64,000 nt of DNA from Deltaproteobacteria bacterium (GCA_007693595.1 REDI01000054.1:1-64000), one strand, 5' to 3'. Shown: positions 7,554 to 17,015, counted from the stretch's first letter. Numbers and translations: made by a program. The notes: a model not told the origin generated them from the letters alone.

Positions 7554-9332
7554 GTGAAGGAAGCGAGATCCCAAGCCGTGGCCGGTCGTGAGGCGGGCTC
7601 GGAGTCGGTGCCGCTGCGACGCCTGCTAGGGCTGGCGCTGCCGGAGGTCGGCCTATTGAGCATCGCCACGATCGCCTTGCTCATTTCGTCGGGGATCCAG
7701 CTCGTCTATCCACAGGTGGTCTCTTGGATGATCGACGGGGTCGTCGAAGGGGGCGATCTGCGTGAGCTCGACGCCGTCGCCCTGCTGCTGGTGGCGCTGT
7801 TCCTTGTCCAAGCCGTCTTCGCGATGATCCGCGCCTGGCTGTTCACCGTGGCGGGGGAGCGGGTGGTCGCCCGGCTCCGGGAGCGTGTCTACCAGGCCAT
7901 CTTGGGCCAAGACATCGCCTTCTTCGATCTGAGCCGCACGGGCGAGCTGACCAACCGTCTGGCCTCCGACACGACCGTCCTTCAGAACACGGTCACGGTG
8001 AACGTCAGCATGGGCCTGCGCTTTGGCATCATGGGGCTCGGGGGGATCGCGCTCATGCTCGTCACCTCGCCCCTGCTCACCGTCATCGCCATGTCGGTCG
8101 TGCCGGTGGTGGCGATCGGGGCGGCTATCTATGGTCGTGTCGTCCGGCGCCTCTCGACCCGCGTGCAGGACGCGCTGGCCGACGCGACCTCGGTGGCCGA
8201 AGAGTCGCTCTCGGGGGTGCGTACCGTCCGCGCCTTCGCCCGTGAAGACGGTGCGATCCAACGCTATAGCGAGGCCGTCACTCGGAGCTTTCGTCTCGCG
8301 GCCCGCCGCGCCCTCGCCGAGGGCCTCTTCCAAGGTCTGGCGGGCTTTGGGGGCTTTGGGGCGGTGGCCCTCGTGGTGTGGGCCGGCGGGCGCATGGTCG
8401 TCGCGGGCTCCATGTCGGTCGGAGAGCTCACCGCATTCTTGCTCTACACGCTCTCGGTGGCGGTGGGGCTCGGGGCGATCTCCGGCCTCTATGGGGACTT
8501 CATGAGAGCCACGGGCGCCTCTCGTCGGATCTTCCATCTCCTGGATCTTCCGGGCGGACTGGAGCAAGCCGGCGGCGCGACGCTCCAGACCGTTCGGGGG
8601 GACCTAACCTTCAAGGGCGTCGTCTTCGCGTACCCAAGCCGCCCCGAAGAGCCCGTGCTGCGCGGGCTTGACCTGCACATCCGCGCCGGGGATGTCGTGG
8701 CCTTGGTCGGGTCTTCGGGGGCGGGCAAGTCGACGGTGGCCTCGCTCGTCTGCCGCTTCTATGACCCGCAGCAAGGTACGATCCACCTCGATGGACAGGA
8801 CCTCAGGACCTTGGATCCCCAGGCGCTTCGACGGCACCTGGCGGTCGTAGCCCAGGAGCCGATCCTCTTCGCGACCTCGATCGCCGAGAATATCCGGTAC
8901 GGTCGCCCCAACGCGACCGAGGACGAGATCGAGCGCGCCGCCCGCCAGGCCAACGCCTGGGGCTTCATCGAGCAGAGCGAGCGCGGGCTTCAGACGCAGG
9001 TGGGGGAGCGTGGCGTCCGCCTCTCGGGGGGACAGAAGCAGCGGATCGCGATAGCAAGAGCGATCCTCGCGGATCCAGCGGTGCTCATCCTCGACGAGGC
9101 GACCAGTGCCCTCGACAGCGAGAGCGAGCACCTGGTGCAGGAGGCCCTGGACCGACTGATGCGCGGCCGGACGACCTTGGTGATCGCCCACCGGCTCTCG
9201 ACCGTTCGTGACGCGGACGCGGTGGCGGTCCTGGAGCAGGGCCGGGTGGTGGAACAAGGCTCGCACGCCGAGCTCATGGCCCTCGAAGGGGGGCGGTATC
9301 GGGCGTTGGTCGAGCGTCAGCTCACGGGCTGA
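7554..9332 (+). CDS. ABC exporter, fused membrane and ATPase domains (ABCB/MsbA-like)
   Basis: A 592-residue half-transporter that would work as a homodimer in the inner membrane. Residues about 25-310 carry six transmembrane helices, and the C-terminal third is the nucleotide-binding domain. Walker A is GSSGAGKST with Lys392, the signature LSGGQKQR starts at 490, Walker B is VLILDEATS with Asp514-Glu515, and the switch His is in IAHRLSTV. The sequence class covers lipid A flippase (MsbA), lipid and multidrug exporters. Context does not narrow the cargo. GTG at 7554 with GAAGGAG five bases upstream is preferred over GTG at 7524. The last 16 bases overlap the convergent helicase gene. Confidence 0.93.
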   Translation: MKEARSQAVAGREAGSESVPLRRLLGLALPEVGLLSIATIALLISSGIQLVYPQVVSWMIDGVVEGGDLRELDAVALLLVALFLVQAVFAMIRAWLFTVAGERVVARLRERVYQAILGQDIAFFDLSRTGELTNRLASDTTVLQNTVTVNVSMGLRFGIMGLGGIALMLVTSPLLTVIAMSVVPVVAIGAAIYGRVVRRLSTRVQDALADATSVAEESLSGVRTVRAFAREDGAIQRYSEAVTRSFRLAARRALAEGLFQGLAGFGGFGAVALVVWAGGRMVVAGSMSVGELTAFLLYTLSVAVGLGAISGLYGDFMRATGASRRIFHLLDLPGGLEQAGGATLQTVRGDLTFKGVVFAYPSRPEEPVLRGLDLHIRAGDVVALVGSSGAGKSTVASLVCRFYDPQQGTIHLDGQDLRTLDPQALRRHLAVVAQEPILFATSIAENIRYGRPNATEDEIERAARQANAWGFIEQSERGLQTQVGERGVRLSGGQKQRIAIARAILADPAVLILDEATSALDSESEHLVQEALDRLMRGRTTLVIAHRLSTVRDADAVAVLEQGRVVEQGSHAELMALEGGRYRALVERQLTG

Positions 9333-11413
9333 ACCTGCTTGGTTCCCATCGCTTCGCGCACGACGGGGCTGAGGCTTCCTACCGTGGTCAGCCAGAGCTG
9401 GTGGACCGCGCGGGTGGCGCCGACGTGTAGCAGCCGACGGGCGAAGGGCTGATCAGGGTAGTGATGGGCGCTGGCCTCAACCAGGATCACATAGTCGAAC
9501 TCGAGCCCCTTCACCTGGCTGATGTCGGTGACCTCGACTCCAGGCGCGAAGCTGAAGTCGTGATCGGTCACCTGGCGAAGCTTGGGGACCTCGCTGCGCT
9601 CCAGCCCTGCCGCGTAGAGGCTGGCGGTGGCCTGGTCCGGCGCGAGGATGATGACGCTCGCCAGCGGCTCCGCGCGGATCAGCTCCCGGAGGGTGTCGGC
9701 GAGGAAGGCCACGCAGGCGCCGTGATCCGTGAAGCGAAAGAGCTCGACCGGGGGGCCTTCGCGGGTGACCGTGAGGTGCTCGTCTTCGCGTAGGTCGCCC
9801 AAGAGCCCCATCGCGAAGTCCACCACCTGCCGGGAGCAGCGGTAGCTGATGCGCAGGGTGTTCACTTCGGCCCCCTCGACGCCTAGGTGTCGAAAGAAGT
9901 CGGCCCACGAAGTAAACCCGGCGTCGCGCATGACGTGCTGCTGCGTATCGCCCGCGAGGGTGATGCTCCGGCGATCGTCCAGGCAGCCGAGGAGCACCCG
10001 CACATCGAGAGGCGTGAGATCCTGCACCTCGTCGATCGCCACATGTCGGTAGCGGAGCGGGCGCTTGTCCGGGCCGCGCAGAGGACCGACCCGTAGCTGC
10101 CATGCGCGGAGGAGGAGGGCGTCGTCCTCGGGGTCGAGGGCGGGTTTCGGTCCATCGCGATCCCCTTCGAGCCAGGCGGAGAGCTCCTCGTATCGATCGC
10201 GGCTCCAGCGCACGGCCCGGCTCAGGTCGTCTTCGGTGAAGGTACCGGGAAACTCGTCTTGGACGAGGTGCCGGAGAGTGGCTTCGTTGAGGAGCACGCT
10301 GGACCAGTCGTCGAGCGCTTGCGCGGGGGTGCTGGGCGCGGCGAAACCTTCGACCTGCTGGATCAGCGCCCGCTGGAGGAGTGGGTGGCTCTTGAGCCGG
10401 AGGACCACGGCGGGGGTGTCGTGCCGCAAGCCGCGTGGCAAGGCCGGGAAGTGACGCAGCCTCAGCGCGCGGGACCATCCGCTGAAGGTCTCGACCCGGA
10501 CGTTTTCGATCGTGAGCGCGGGCAGCACATGGCCGACGTAGTCCCGCAGGGCCTTTGAGAAGACGAGGAAGAGGGTTCGAGAGCTGTTGACCGCTGGATC
10601 GTCGAAGGCCAGCCAGGCGATCCGATGCAGGGCGACCGTGGTCTTGCCGGATCCGGCCGCGCCCCGGATGACGACGAACCCGCTGTCGGGCTGGGTGATC
10701 AGCTCGAACTGCTCAGGATCGATGAGCCCCGCGATGTCGGGTAGGCGCTTGTCAGCGCGGCGCCGGTGACCTTGAAGGTCCGTCCCTAGGCGTCGATCCG
10801 AACGGTCCGCGTGCTCATGGAAGCGAACGGCAGCCCCCTGACCGCCGCTCAGCCGTGGGAGGGGGCGAGCCGCCGGGTTGAACTCCCCGCTCGACTGACG
10901 CTCGAAGACGCCTTCCGGCGCGTCGACCCGCTCGAGTGTGCCGCGGTCGATGGTCAGCGTTCGCCGTGCGACAACCACGCCGCTTCGCTCGCGACCGCCG
11001 AACTCCTCCTCGTATTCTTCGCCCTGCTGATACTGGTAGAAGATACGGGAAATCGGTGCGTTTCGCCAGTCGACGATGCGGATGCCACGGTCGATGCGCG
11101 TGGCCTTGCCGAGGCAGAGATCCCGCTCCCGACCGTCTTCGCGGAGCCGGAGGTGCGCGAAGTAGGGGCGATCCGGGTCGACCTCGGGCTGACCGCGGGC
11201 GGCGCGGATCTGCTCCAGGAGGGCCAGGCGGGCGTTGTATTGGTCCATCAGCGCGCCCTTGTCTTCCTCCTTGGCGGCGGGCAGATCTTCGCGGAGGCGG
11301 AGCAGGTCTTGCACGATCTGCGCCTCGGAGGCTTGGCCCTCGGCGGGGTGCTCACGGAGGAAGGTCACGACATCGGCGAGCAGGTCGAGCTCTTCTTTGA
11401 CGATAGGGTGCAT
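9317..11413 (-). CDS. HelD-like superfamily 1 helicase/ATPase
   Basis: A 698-residue UvrD/Rep-superfamily ATPase with the layout of HelD (helicase IV-like) proteins. The N-terminal ~80 residues are a helical, charged coiled coil. A short conserved block follows with VDWRNAPISRIFYQYQQ (about 114-130), which is characteristic of HelD. Walker A is GAAGSGKTT (Lys257), Walker B is IDEVQDLTPLD near 475, and the C-terminal motifs include ISYRCSRQVVDFA, VKGLEFDYVIL and HVGATRAV. Known HelD proteins remove RNA polymerase from DNA, so transcription-complex recycling is a likely job. ATG at 11413 has GGAGG four bases upstream. HelD versus another UvrD-like helicase is judged from the block above. Confidence 0.85.
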   Translation of the reverse strand: MHPIVKEELDLLADVVTFLREHPAEGQASEAQIVQDLLRLREDLPAAKEEDKGALMDQYNARLALLEQIRAARGQPEVDPDRPYFAHLRLREDGRERDLCLGKATRIDRGIRIVDWRNAPISRIFYQYQQGEEYEEEFGGRERSGVVVARRTLTIDRGTLERVDAPEGVFERQSSGEFNPAARPLPRLSGGQGAAVRFHEHADRSDRRLGTDLQGHRRRADKRLPDIAGLIDPEQFELITQPDSGFVVIRGAAGSGKTTVALHRIAWLAFDDPAVNSSRTLFLVFSKALRDYVGHVLPALTIENVRVETFSGWSRALRLRHFPALPRGLRHDTPAVVLRLKSHPLLQRALIQQVEGFAAPSTPAQALDDWSSVLLNEATLRHLVQDEFPGTFTEDDLSRAVRWSRDRYEELSAWLEGDRDGPKPALDPEDDALLLRAWQLRVGPLRGPDKRPLRYRHVAIDEVQDLTPLDVRVLLGCLDDRRSITLAGDTQQHVMRDAGFTSWADFFRHLGVEGAEVNTLRISYRCSRQVVDFAMGLLGDLREDEHLTVTREGPPVELFRFTDHGACVAFLADTLRELIRAEPLASVIILAPDQATASLYAAGLERSEVPKLRQVTDHDFSFAPGVEVTDISQVKGLEFDYVILVEASAHHYPDQPFARRLLHVGATRAVHQLWLTTVGSLSPVVREAMGTKQVQPVS

Positions 11414-11487
11414 CGAGCCTCCGCGTAGCGCACGTCCAGGTCGCCACGGCCCGACCGGCTAACCGCGCGCGCTCCGGGCGCAAGGGC

Positions 11488-12363
11488 TCAGCCGTGGAGG
11501 GGGAGGTCGGCGTCGCTCAGCTCACGGTGGTCCTTGCGGTCTTTGAGGGCACGGGTCGCGGCGAAGATCGCAGCGTATGTGCTGAGGTCTGCCTCGGGGA
11601 GCCGGCGCGCGACCTCGCGCATGATGCAGGGAGACCCCGGCCGTAGAAAGGGGTTCGTGGCGCGCTCCTCGTCGAGGGTGGAGGGTACGGCGCAGGCCCC
11701 CCGGGAGCGCAGGTCCCAGACCCGTCGGATGCGCTCGGCGAGGGCCTCGTTCTCGGGCTCGACCATCCAGGCGAAGCGAAGGTTGTCTTGCGTATACTCG
11801 TGGGCGCAGCAGACTTTGGTGTGCCCGGGAAGATCCGCCAAGCGCATCAGGCTCTCGAACATGCGCGCTGGGGGCCCGTCGAAGAGGTACCCGCAGCCGC
11901 CGGTGAACAAGGTGTCTCCGCAGAAGAGGAGGTCCTCGAAGAGGAAGGAGAGGTGGCCATCTTGATGGCCCTCGGTTCGGAGCACCCGACCTTCGACACC
12001 GCCGATGAGCAGGGTGTCCCCATCGTCGACCGCTCGGGTCTGGCCCGGGATGGGCTCTTTCGGGGTCGTGGAGCCGATCACGCGCATCTCCGAGAGCATC
12101 CCTTGTCGCTCGAGATCGAGGTTGATACCGATGTGATCGCGGTGGGTGTGGGTGTTCAGCACGCCGCACAGGCGTCGCCCCAGCGCTGCGCACGCTTCCA
12201 GAACCGGCGCCGCCTCGGGTCCGTCGACCGCCCAGGCGTCGTCGCTGTCCTGTGGTAAGATCAACCACACGAGGTTGTCTTGCCAGACGGGGACCATCTG
12301 CACCTCGAGGGCCCCGGACAGCGAGCGAAAGGGTTGGAGCGGGGTGGTGACGGAGTGCTTCAC
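11488..12363 (-). CDS. gloB: Hydroxyacylglutathione hydrolase-like metallo-beta-lactamase-fold hydrolase (glyoxalase II)
   Basis: A 291-residue binuclear metallohydrolase. The THTHRDH motif (His72, His74, Asp76, His77) supplies metal ligands, and later GHQDGH, LLFCGDTLFTGGCG (bridging Asp) and CCAHEYT give the rest. The metal-site Cys-rich signature GDTLFTGGCG and the spacing fit glyoxalase II, which hydrolyses S-lactoylglutathione to lactate and glutathione. GTG at 12363 is chosen because AGGAGG lies six bases upstream; the open frame continues much further but that part is a shadow of the next gene. The C-terminus is shorter than the longest glyoxalase II proteins but includes the expected helical domain. 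Confidence 0.88.
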   Translation of the reverse strand: MKHSVTTPLQPFRSLSGALEVQMVPVWQDNLVWLILPQDSDDAWAVDGPEAAPVLEACAALGRRLCGVLNTHTHRDHIGINLDLERQGMLSEMRVIGSTTPKEPIPGQTRAVDDGDTLLIGGVEGRVLRTEGHQDGHLSFLFEDLLFCGDTLFTGGCGYLFDGPPARMFESLMRLADLPGHTKVCCAHEYTQDNLRFAWMVEPENEALAERIRRVWDLRSRGACAVPSTLDEERATNPFLRPGSPCIMREVARRLPEADLSTYAAIFAATRALKDRKDHRELSDADLPLHG

Positions 12364-12423
12364 GGCGGGCCTCCTGGGCGTCGACACGCGTTTGCGTGTA
12401 TCATGTTCTCGCATGGAGGCCTG

Positions 12424-13785
12424 ATGCCCGAGAGCACCCCGGCGAGCTGGACGTGTCGATCCTGTGGCGCGCCCCTCCGGCTCGCGCCAGGACGAGCGCC
12501 GGTCTTGAGGATCTGCGACGCGTGTGGGGCGAGCCACGACCTTCGGGCAGCGCCTCCGGTGGTGGTTGGGACGGTGGATCTGGATCACCACCGGCCCGAG
12601 GGCTTGGTCGAGCTCGGGCGTCGGGGTCGCCTTGGGGAGCGCAACCTGCAAGTGGTGGGCCGGGTGCGGCTCGGGGGCTTGCGGGGCGCGAGCTTCGAGA
12701 CCTTCGACGACTGGGAGCTCCTCGCGCAAGACGGTGTCGCACTGCGACTGCGAGAGCGGCAGGGCCATTACGCCATCCTGCTGCCGGTGCCCGAAGAGCA
12801 GGTCCCGTCCAGCTCCGACCTCCACCAGGCACAACCGGGTACAACCTTTGTACTGGCTGGCCAGTCTGTGACCGTCGAGCAGCGGCGAGACCTCCGCGCG
12901 GTCCACCTCGAAGGCCAGCTCCATCACCTCGTCGAGCCCAACGCGCCGGTGATCAGCCTGCGAGCCCAAGGAAAGCAGGCCCTCTTTACGGTGGTTGTGA
13001 CCGGCCAGGTCGTGCTCGCCTTTCGGGTCGAGCCGCTCGAGGATCGCGCGATGTGGGCCATCTTTGGCTATTCCGACATCATGGAGGCCTACGATGTGCT
13101 CTTCCAGGCTCGCCAGCGGGCTGAAGGCATCGCCGATACCGTCGGACACGCTGCGGTCGCGTTGTTGGTCCTCTGCTTCCTGGGGGCCCTCTTCGTCGTC
13201 TTCTTGACCACCTCGGTGCGACCGATGAGCGAAGGGTGGTCGAAGTTCGAGTTCTCCGAAGGGAGGGTCGAGCAGGCGGCGCTGCTGCAAGGGGTCTCGC
13301 TCGACGCGGACATGGGCTTCTACCGTATCCGAGGGGAGTGCGGACTCGACACGGGCAGCCGGGAGCTGTCGGTCGATCTCGTCGATGAGGCAACCTCCGA
13401 GCGCGTGGCGGGGATCATCCGTTGTGTCCAGCCCGATCAGCGCGTCGGCGTGGCCCCCCTCGATCGGGACTTCCGCTGGTCGGGGGGTGGGCCCTACAAG
13501 ATCGTCGCCACCCACACACCCGCCCCGGGCGCGAAGGGGCGCGCTCATGTAAGCGTAAGGCTGACCTGGCACCTGGCGAACCCTTGGCCTCCGCTGCTCC
13601 TGCTGTTGCTCCTACTCGTGCTGGGACTAGCGGGGCTCGGCCTGTGGGCAGTCCTCCGGCGAGCGGGTCTCGCGCCGCTCGAGGCGACCTTCGAGGAGCG
13701 GCGGGCCGAGCTGGTCCTCGCGCTGCGTCGCCGCCGTCAGCTCGGCGCTCCGAACTCCAGCTCCAGCTCCAGCGAGGCTCCCTGA
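12424..13785 (+). CDS. Zinc-ribbon, DUF4178-like membrane protein
   Basis: A 453-residue membrane protein. Four cysteines (11, 14, 31, 34) form an N-terminal zinc ribbon. Residues about 58-105 resemble DUF4178 (a GRRGRLGERNLQVVGRV strand pair followed by an acidic FETFDDWELLAQDG), with a second similar section after it. Transmembrane helices lie at about 243-264 and 388-411, with a roughly 120-residue beta-rich segment between them that probably faces the outside. The C-terminus is a charged helix and then a serine run. ATG at 12424 has GGAGG four bases upstream. A 92-residue membrane protein overlaps its stop by one base and is presumably translated with it. The role is unknown; DUF4178 proteins often accompany spermidine-synthase or phage-shock-like genes, which are not seen here. 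Confidence 0.72.
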   Translation: MPESTPASWTCRSCGAPLRLAPGRAPVLRICDACGASHDLRAAPPVVVGTVDLDHHRPEGLVELGRRGRLGERNLQVVGRVRLGGLRGASFETFDDWELLAQDGVALRLRERQGHYAILLPVPEEQVPSSSDLHQAQPGTTFVLAGQSVTVEQRRDLRAVHLEGQLHHLVEPNAPVISLRAQGKQALFTVVVTGQVVLAFRVEPLEDRAMWAIFGYSDIMEAYDVLFQARQRAEGIADTVGHAAVALLVLCFLGALFVVFLTTSVRPMSEGWSKFEFSEGRVEQAALLQGVSLDADMGFYRIRGECGLDTGSRELSVDLVDEATSERVAGIIRCVQPDQRVGVAPLDRDFRWSGGGPYKIVATHTPAPGAKGRAHVSVRLTWHLANPWPPLLLLLLLLVLGLAGLGLWAVLRRAGLAPLEATFEERRAELVLALRRRRQLGAPNSSSSSSEAP

Positions 13786-14063
13786 TGCGCTTTGTGATCC
13801 CTGTCTTCGCCGCGCTCCTGGGGCTCTTCTTGCTCTCGATCGGCTTCGTTGTGGGACTCTTCATCGGGCCCACCTCGCTCGTCGACGCACCGGCCACGGT
13901 GGTCATCGAGCCTGGGGTTGTCGAGCTCTGGCAGCCCCCGATCTCGGCTGCGGTTCTGACCCTCATGGTGCTCTTCTTCAGCGCGGTGGGGATGGTCGTG
14001 TTCTTCTTCGGCCATCCCGTCTTCGAGGCGATCTCCCAGCGTCTCCGACCCGTCGAGGACTAA
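13785..14063 (+). CDS. Small two-helix membrane protein, partner of the DUF4178-like protein
   Basis: A 92-residue protein with a hydrophobic N-terminal helix (about 3-25, FVIPVFAALLGLFLLSIGF) and a second helix at about 57-77. A loop of some 30 residues between them, rich in Val and Pro, would face the periplasm. Its ATG overlaps the stop of the upstream gene (TGATG), a standard sign of coupled translation, so the products probably act together. No family is recognised. The open frame extends further upstream, but that part is a shadow of the DUF4178-like gene. Confidence 0.75.
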   Translation: MRFVIPVFAALLGLFLLSIGFVVGLFIGPTSLVDAPATVVIEPGVVELWQPPISAAVLTLMVLFFSAVGMVVFFFGHPVFEAISQRLRPVED

Positions 14064-14089
14064 CCCCCCCCAGAGGGCAGGCTCGCCGC

Positions 14090-14857
14090 TCAGGGCAGCG
14101 CGTCGAGGAGGACCTGGTAGGTGGCGTCTTGCCAGGGCTCGGTGCTGCACTCCAGCTCGTCGGCGAGGTCGTCGATGGCCGTGACCCGGTTCGAGGGGTT
14201 GGGGTGGGTCGAGAGGAACTCGGGGACGATGGACGATCCTTCGAGCTGACGGAAGAATCCCGCCGCCCCGTTCGCCGCGTAGGGCGTCTCGCACAGGTAG
14301 CGTACCGAGTAGGCGTCGGCTTCGGACTCGTCGGATCGCGAGAACGAGAGCTGGACGAGGGTCTGCGCGATCTCGGAGAGCAGGCCCGGGTCGTTGCCAA
14401 GGACGATCCCTACCAGTGCCGACAGCCCATAGGCCTTGGTGAGCTGCTGGGTGCTGTGGCGGCGGTCGGCGTGGGCGATCTCGTGCCCCATGACGCCGGC
14501 GAGATCGTCTTCGCGATCGAGGAACTCGATGAGTCCAGTGTAGAAGTAGATCTTCCCTCCGGGGGTGACGAAGGCGTTGAGCACGTCGTCGTGAATGATG
14601 AAGACCTCCCACTGGAAGCGGTCGGCGTAGCGCAGCTCCCCAGACTCGATGATCCGAAGCGCGAGGGCGTCCATGTAGGTGTAGGCCACCGGGAAGTCTT
14701 CGCGGGGAAGAATAGGGAACTCCTCGGGCATGCTGGCGATCTCTTCGGCCAGCTGCTCCCCGAGTTCGATGTCATCCTCGACCGAGAAGATGTTGATGCC
14801 GCTGTCACAGGCCGCCAAGGACAACCCTGCGGCGGCCGCGAGCCAAGCGTTGCGCAT
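14090..14857 (-). CDS. M48-family zinc metallopeptidase, lipoprotein
   Basis: A 255-residue peptidase with a lipoprotein signal (GLSLAAC, Cys17). The zinc motif HEIAH is at 125-129 within GVMGHEIAHADRRH, and the third ligand is the Glu in DESEADAY, as in M48B (LoiP/YcaL/BepA-like) enzymes. The C-terminal part LSTHPNPSNRV is also typical of this group, which carries out quality control of outer-membrane proteins or lipoproteins in the periplasm. ATG at 14857 has AGGAGG three bases or so upstream; an earlier ATG is in frame but lacks that site. It stands alone, convergent with the small membrane protein gene, 26 bp apart. Confidence 0.9.
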   Translation of the reverse strand: MRNAWLAAAAGLSLAACDSGINIFSVEDDIELGEQLAEEIASMPEEFPILPREDFPVAYTYMDALALRIIESGELRYADRFQWEVFIIHDDVLNAFVTPGGKIYFYTGLIEFLDREDDLAGVMGHEIAHADRRHSTQQLTKAYGLSALVGIVLGNDPGLLSEIAQTLVQLSFSRSDESEADAYSVRYLCETPYAANGAAGFFRQLEGSSIVPEFLSTHPNPSNRVTAIDDLADELECSTEPWQDATYQVLLDALP

Positions 14858-14910
14858 GGGACCTCCTGCCATCGTGCAAGTCATCTTAACGCCCGACGGG
14901 GCTCAGATAT

Positions 14911-16191
14911 TCATCTCCGTCGACGACGGAGCAGAACAAGGCTGAGCAGTAGGGCGAGAACACTGGACGAACCAGCGCTCGTAGTGCTTGAGCAACCGCA
15001 CCCGACCTCGCCCGACAGCCGCGGGACCTCGACGGGGGGCTCTTCGGGGTCGGGTTCCACCCAGCCGGTGCCGGAGAGGGGGACGCGCAAGATCGGATCG
15101 CGAGGATCATTGCTCTCGATGATGAGGGTCGCGGCCTTGGGCCCTGGCTCCCGCGGGTCGAAGGTGACGACGGCGCCCGACGTGTTGCCCTCGGTTGCGT
15201 AGAAGTAGGGAGGAAAGACACTGAAGGAATCGTCCCCCTCGATCTCCATCCAGCCTTCGAGGGGAAGCTGGCCCAGGTTGGTCAGAGGGAGCTGAAGGTT
15301 CGAGAGGGTCTCGACGGGGATCTCGCCGTAGTCATGCCAGGTCACGGTGGACTCGAGGGCCGGCAGGGGGTGTTCGTAGACCCGTGGCCCGAAGGTGTGC
15401 TGCACCACGTCGTTGACCATGTGGATCGGAATGTCGAAGGTCGCGACGCTGTAGCAGCCGAACCAAGAGTGGCAGACGGCCATGGTGGGCTGCACGATGA
15501 GGCTCAGTGAGGCCCCAACATCGGCGACGTACCGCGTGACCAAGCGAAGACGGCCCCGGTTGTTGCGGGGGATCTCGTGCATGACCTCTTGGGCGGTCTG
15601 GTCGGCGATCTGCCCCTCGGTCTCGTAGTGATATCCTGAGAGAAAGGTGGTTGCTCGGGGGAACACCTGAACCCGAAACTCGAGCTCGAGTCCAGCGATG
15701 AGCGGCACGCCGACGGTGAAGGGCCGGATGAGCCCGTCACCGTCGGCGACCATCTCAAGGCTGGAGGGGGTTCCGTCGGCGAGCAGGTCCGGGTCGAAGG
15801 TTCGCTGACGCTCCAGGACGATTCGTTCGGACCACACGTCGTAGGATCCCGCGATGCCCCACAGGTCGAAGGACACTTGGGCGGCGAGGTCGATCCGACT
15901 GTCGAGGTCGAGGATCCCTGTTCCGGGCACCCCCACGATCTGCTGGGTCAGCGCATCGGGCCAGGTGAGGTGGCTCTCGGAGAGGAACTCGGCGTGGGAT
16001 CCCCCGAAGCTGCGGATGAAGAAGCGCACGGCCAGGGGACTGCCGGAGGGGAGGGAGCCGGTGTCATAGTCGATCGCTTCGAAGGCATTGAAGTAGTCAC
16101 CGAACTCGAGCTCAATAACCTCGGAAGCATACATTCGAGGTTGATCAGCGTGAGCCTGAGGGGCGGTCAGCAGGAGCAGTGAGAGCACCAT
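14911..16191 (-). CDS. Secreted beta-rich protein with MYXO-CTERM-like tail
   Basis: A 426-residue secreted protein. A signal peptide (ending near the Ala-His-Ala-Asp at residue 16) precedes a long beta-rich region. The part around residues 300-390 (LTNLGQLPLEGWMEIEGDD, then FDPREPGPKAATLIIESNDP) looks like the choice-of-anchor/ASPM-SPD-2-Hydin type repeat, in which each module ends in a short turn and the next begins with IxSND. The C-terminus is GCGCSSTTSAGSS, a hydrophobic helix and RRRRR, the MYXO-CTERM sorting pattern found in myxobacteria. This predicts processing at the Cys and display on the outer surface. No catalytic motif is evident. A start at 16191 has a loosely placed GGAG. Confidence 0.82.
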   Translation of the reverse strand: MVLSLLLLTAPQAHADQPRMYASEVIELEFGDYFNAFEAIDYDTGSLPSGSPLAVRFFIRSFGGSHAEFLSESHLTWPDALTQQIVGVPGTGILDLDSRIDLAAQVSFDLWGIAGSYDVWSERIVLERQRTFDPDLLADGTPSSLEMVADGDGLIRPFTVGVPLIAGLELEFRVQVFPRATTFLSGYHYETEGQIADQTAQEVMHEIPRNNRGRLRLVTRYVADVGASLSLIVQPTMAVCHSWFGCYSVATFDIPIHMVNDVVQHTFGPRVYEHPLPALESTVTWHDYGEIPVETLSNLQLPLTNLGQLPLEGWMEIEGDDSFSVFPPYFYATEGNTSGAVVTFDPREPGPKAATLIIESNDPRDPILRVPLSGTGWVEPDPEEPPVEVPRLSGEVGCGCSSTTSAGSSSVLALLLSLVLLRRRRR

Positions 16192-16272
16192 AGAGAGGGA
16201 CTCCGAGCGATCAAAACAGAGGGTGAGGGAGTGTACATCAGATCCGGGGGACCCGCCACAAGGATGTAGGGG

Positions 16273-16917
16273 TCAGGAGCCCTGCCACAGCAGCCTTGCA
16301 TCGCCCGAACGGGACTCGTCGTCGAAGAAGACGTAGGCCATGCCGTTGGGGGTGATGTCGTACCGCACGAGGTTGGTCGTGAGTTGCGCGACGAGCCTCA
16401 TGGGGCGCCCCGAGCTGTTGCGGGGGGTGGCGTCGCCGTGGAGCCAGACCGCGCCGCCTCCGAGCTTGTCGTGGCGGATCTCGTTCAAGGCGTCGACCAT
16501 CGTCACGCGCTTTTCCTGGACCTGTCGCATCAGCGCCTGTTCGTCGGTCGGGTGGATGACCCTCACCGGCTGACGCTTGTAGACCCGCACGGTCGGAGGA
16601 CCATCGTAGAGGTTGTCGTCGATAGCGGAGTGTAGCAGCACCTTGTTCGCCCCTTTCCAGGGATCCCAGTCCTCGCACCGCCCGCCGGTCGCGTGGCAGA
16701 TAAAGAGCGACATGCGGACGAAGGGGCCGAGGTCGAGCGCCGGCCCTGCGTCGAACTGCGCCATATGGCACATCGGGTTGGAGCAGACCTCGCACTTGGG
16801 CCAGTCTTGGGCTGTGACACCGCGCGGGTGCCCGCCCAGGCTGCCCACCGAAGGCTGGCGACGGGTGGCGGCGACGAGGGGGTAGGACAACCAAGGGTTG
16901 AGGGGAGCGTGGCTCAT
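16273..16917 (-). CDS. DUF1963 (YwqG-like) protein
   Basis: A 214-residue soluble protein with the DUF1963/YwqG pattern: GSLGGHPRG, then WPKCEVCSNPMCHMAQFD (a cysteine pair inside the WP-x-C-x-x-C block), a KLGGGAVWLHGD second glycine motif near residue 150, and a C-terminal YVFFDDE followed by LLWQ. YwqG-type proteins are small beta-rich proteins of unknown function, some of them linked to sugar or peptide toxins and immunity. The reading frame upstream of ATG 16917 is a shadow of the neighbouring methyltransferase gene and is not included. No co-transcribed neighbour is close: the next gene on the strand ends about 100 bp away. Confidence 0.72.
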   Translation of the reverse strand: MSHAPLNPWLSYPLVAATRRQPSVGSLGGHPRGVTAQDWPKCEVCSNPMCHMAQFDAGPALDLGPFVRMSLFICHATGGRCEDWDPWKGANKVLLHSAIDDNLYDGPPTVRVYKRQPVRVIHPTDEQALMRQVQEKRVTMVDALNEIRHDKLGGGAVWLHGDATPRNSSGRPMRLVAQLTTNLVRYDITPNGMAYVFFDDESRSGDARLLWQGS

Positions 16918-17015
16918 GGGTTCACTATGCACGGGGGGTTCGGCCTTGTCCTGAACGGGTAGAGCGCGGGTAGAGAGAACGCCGCCAGTCACGCGACGTG
17001 GAGTGTTTTTGAGGG

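Noticed and set aside
11488-13572. A 694-residue open frame on the minus strand extending from the glyoxalase-II gene
   Set aside because: Only the part up to 12363 has the metallo-hydrolase motifs and a good ribosome site. The rest is antisense to the DUF4178-like gene and lacks domain-like sequence.
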